Shown: positions 63,262 through 64,000 of the stretch, piece by piece
Layout of the letters: the number at the start of each line of letters is the position of its first letter
Position numbering within the stretch: the stretch's first letter is position 1
From: Flavobacterium ginsenosidimutans
GTDB lineage: Bacteria > Bacteroidota > Bacteroidia > Flavobacteriales > Flavobacteriaceae
Direction of reading: 5' to 3'
DNA: 64,000 nucleotides
Assembly (NCBI RefSeq): GCF_003254625.1
Contig: NZ_QJRJ01000069.1
Span: 106,793-170,792, forward strand
Position numbers and translations under genes: made by a program
The notes under the pieces: model-generated
The model's input: the letters and a program-made list of their open reading frames with translations, nothing else
Database searches by the model: none
What the model was told of the DNA's origin: nothing

Positions 63262-63873
63262 ATGAAATCGATTACAATTAAAGGATCAGAAAGAGAAAGC
63301 GTGGGCAAAGTGTCAACTAAAGCCTTACGTAATGCTGGAGCGGTTCCTTGCGTGTTATACGGAGGAAATCAAGCAGTACACTTCTCAGCAGACGCTGCAG
63401 CGTTCAAAAACTTGGTTTACACTCCAAATGCACACACAGTTGTGATTGAGCTTGGAAAAGGAAAATCATTCAATGCAATTTTGCAAGATATCCAAGTTCA
63501 CCCAGTAACTGACAAAATTTTACACATTGACTTCTTCCAATTATTTGATGATAAAGAAATCACAATGGAAGTTCCTGTGAAAATCGTTGGTACATCTAAA
63601 GGTGTTCTTGCGGGAGGTGTTTTACGTTTAAACCAACGTAAATTAAAAGTTAAAGCTTTACCAGCAAATCTTCCTGATTTCGTTGAAGCTGATATCACTC
63701 CACTTGAAATGGGTAACAAATTATATGTTACTAAAGTTGGAAAACCAGAGTACAAAATTATGCACCCAGACAACACAGTTGTTTGTCAAGTGAGAATCTC
63801 TCGTGCTGCTATGAAAGCTGCTCAAGAGGCTGCAAAAGCTGCAAAAGCTCCTGCAAAAGGAAAGAAAAAATAA
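63262..63873 (+). CDS. rplY: Ribosomal protein bL25 (CTC form)
   Basis: 203 residues, the long CTC form: an N-terminal 5S-rRNA-binding domain ([27 protein letters not shown]) and a C-terminal TL5-type domain (about 95-185), with a Lys/Ala-rich tail. It binds 5S rRNA in the large subunit. Its own terminator follows. Confidence 0.95.
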   Translation: MKSITIKGSERESVGKVSTKALRNAGAVPCVLYGGNQAVHFSADAAAFKNLVYTPNAHTVVIELGKGKSFNAILQDIQVHPVTDKILHIDFFQLFDDKEITMEVPVKIVGTSKGVLAGGVLRLNQRKLKVKALPANLPDFVEADITPLEMGNKLYVTKVGKPEYKIMHPDNTVVCQVRISRAAMKAAQEAAKAAKAPAKGKKK

Positions 63874-63890
63874 TTTTTTTCACTCAATAC

Positions 63891-63926
63891 AAAAAGCCTC
63901 AATCTTACGATTGGGGCTTTTTTTTT
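63891..63926 (+). terminator. Terminator of rplY
   Basis: AAAAGCCTCAATC pairs with GATTGGGGCTTTT (one G-U) around TTAC, with nine T residues at the end. Confidence 0.9.
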
Positions 63927-63939
63927 GCTTGTAATGTCT

Positions 63940-64000
63940 TGTCCTGAAATAGCGATACACAAAAAGTATCATTATGGAAAAAGATCAAGAATTGCGCTAT
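63940..64000 (+). other. Start of a reading frame, possibly the left end of an insertion sequence
   Basis: From 63974 an ATG opens nine codons (MEKDQELRY) to the window end. The preceding TGTCCTGAAATAGCGATACA starts with TG and lies directly after a terminator, the sort of position and end that IS3-like elements have. In relatives a peptidyl-tRNA hydrolase gene often follows rplY, and this frame does not look like it. Too short to decide. Confidence 0.3.

Noticed and set aside
1..64000. CRISPR arrays, prophage genes or complete insertion sequences
   Set aside because: No regularly spaced direct repeats, integrase, phage structural gene or full transposase was seen in the window.

Overview
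The window reads as a chromosome segment of a Flavobacterium close to F. johnsoniae. The evidence is the AT-rich sequence, Bacteroidota-type promoters (TAnnTTTG -7 boxes), a SusC/SusD pair, a complete-looking flexirubin pigment locus, and a 506-residue aromatic ammonia-lyase that I recognise as very like the characterised F. johnsoniae tyrosine ammonia-lyase.

Region 1 (1-24.5 kb, almost all minus strand) is the flexirubin (aryl polyene-dialkylresorcinol ester) locus. A tyrosine ammonia-lyase makes the 4-coumarate starter. Three Cys-His-His ketosynthases, a Cys-less chain-length-factor-like partner, a truncated ketosynthase-like protein, two acyl carrier proteins, a FabG reductase and three hot-dog proteins extend and dehydrate the polyene. 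DarA and DarB build the dialkylresorcinol. A thioesterase, an LpxL-like acyltransferase, a BtrH-like acyltransferase and a halogenase-like flavoenzyme are tailoring or joining candidates. An ABC exporter, LolA, a lipoprotein and two outer-membrane barrels suggest envelope handling. A Fic-domain gene sits inside the operon, opposite a convergent 61-codon reading frame that resembles a Fic antitoxin.

Region 2 (24.5-30.4 kb) is a non-phosphorylative L-fucose-type oxidation cluster: mutarotase, FAH-fold hydrolase, two SDR dehydrogenases, a UxaA-family dehydratase and an AraC regulator. Region 3 (30.7-37.1 kb) is galactose uptake and the Leloir pathway: a vSGLT-like symporter, galT, galK and galM, with a divergent GntR regulator.

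Region 4 (37.1-59.4 kb) is an arabinan/arabinose utilisation locus: the degenerate-Nudix regulator AraR, SusC/SusD, four GH43, two GH51 and one GH127 enzyme, then araB, araD, araA and a secreted mutarotase. Five copies of a 21-bp motif (TGT-N7-ACAC core, best form TAAGTGT-N7-ACACTTA) lie upstream of araR, susC and araB and are my candidate AraR operators. Region 5 (59.4-64 kb) holds a lipoprotein cassette between direct repeats, an alpha/beta hydrolase, an OsmC protein, tRNA-Leu(CAA), prs, rplY and what may be the edge of an insertion sequence.

Non-coding DNA is rich in palindromic, MITE-like repeats. They concentrate at module boundaries: three copies of a CGAAGTCGAAG palindrome, two copies of a 115-bp element, and several one-off inverted repeats.
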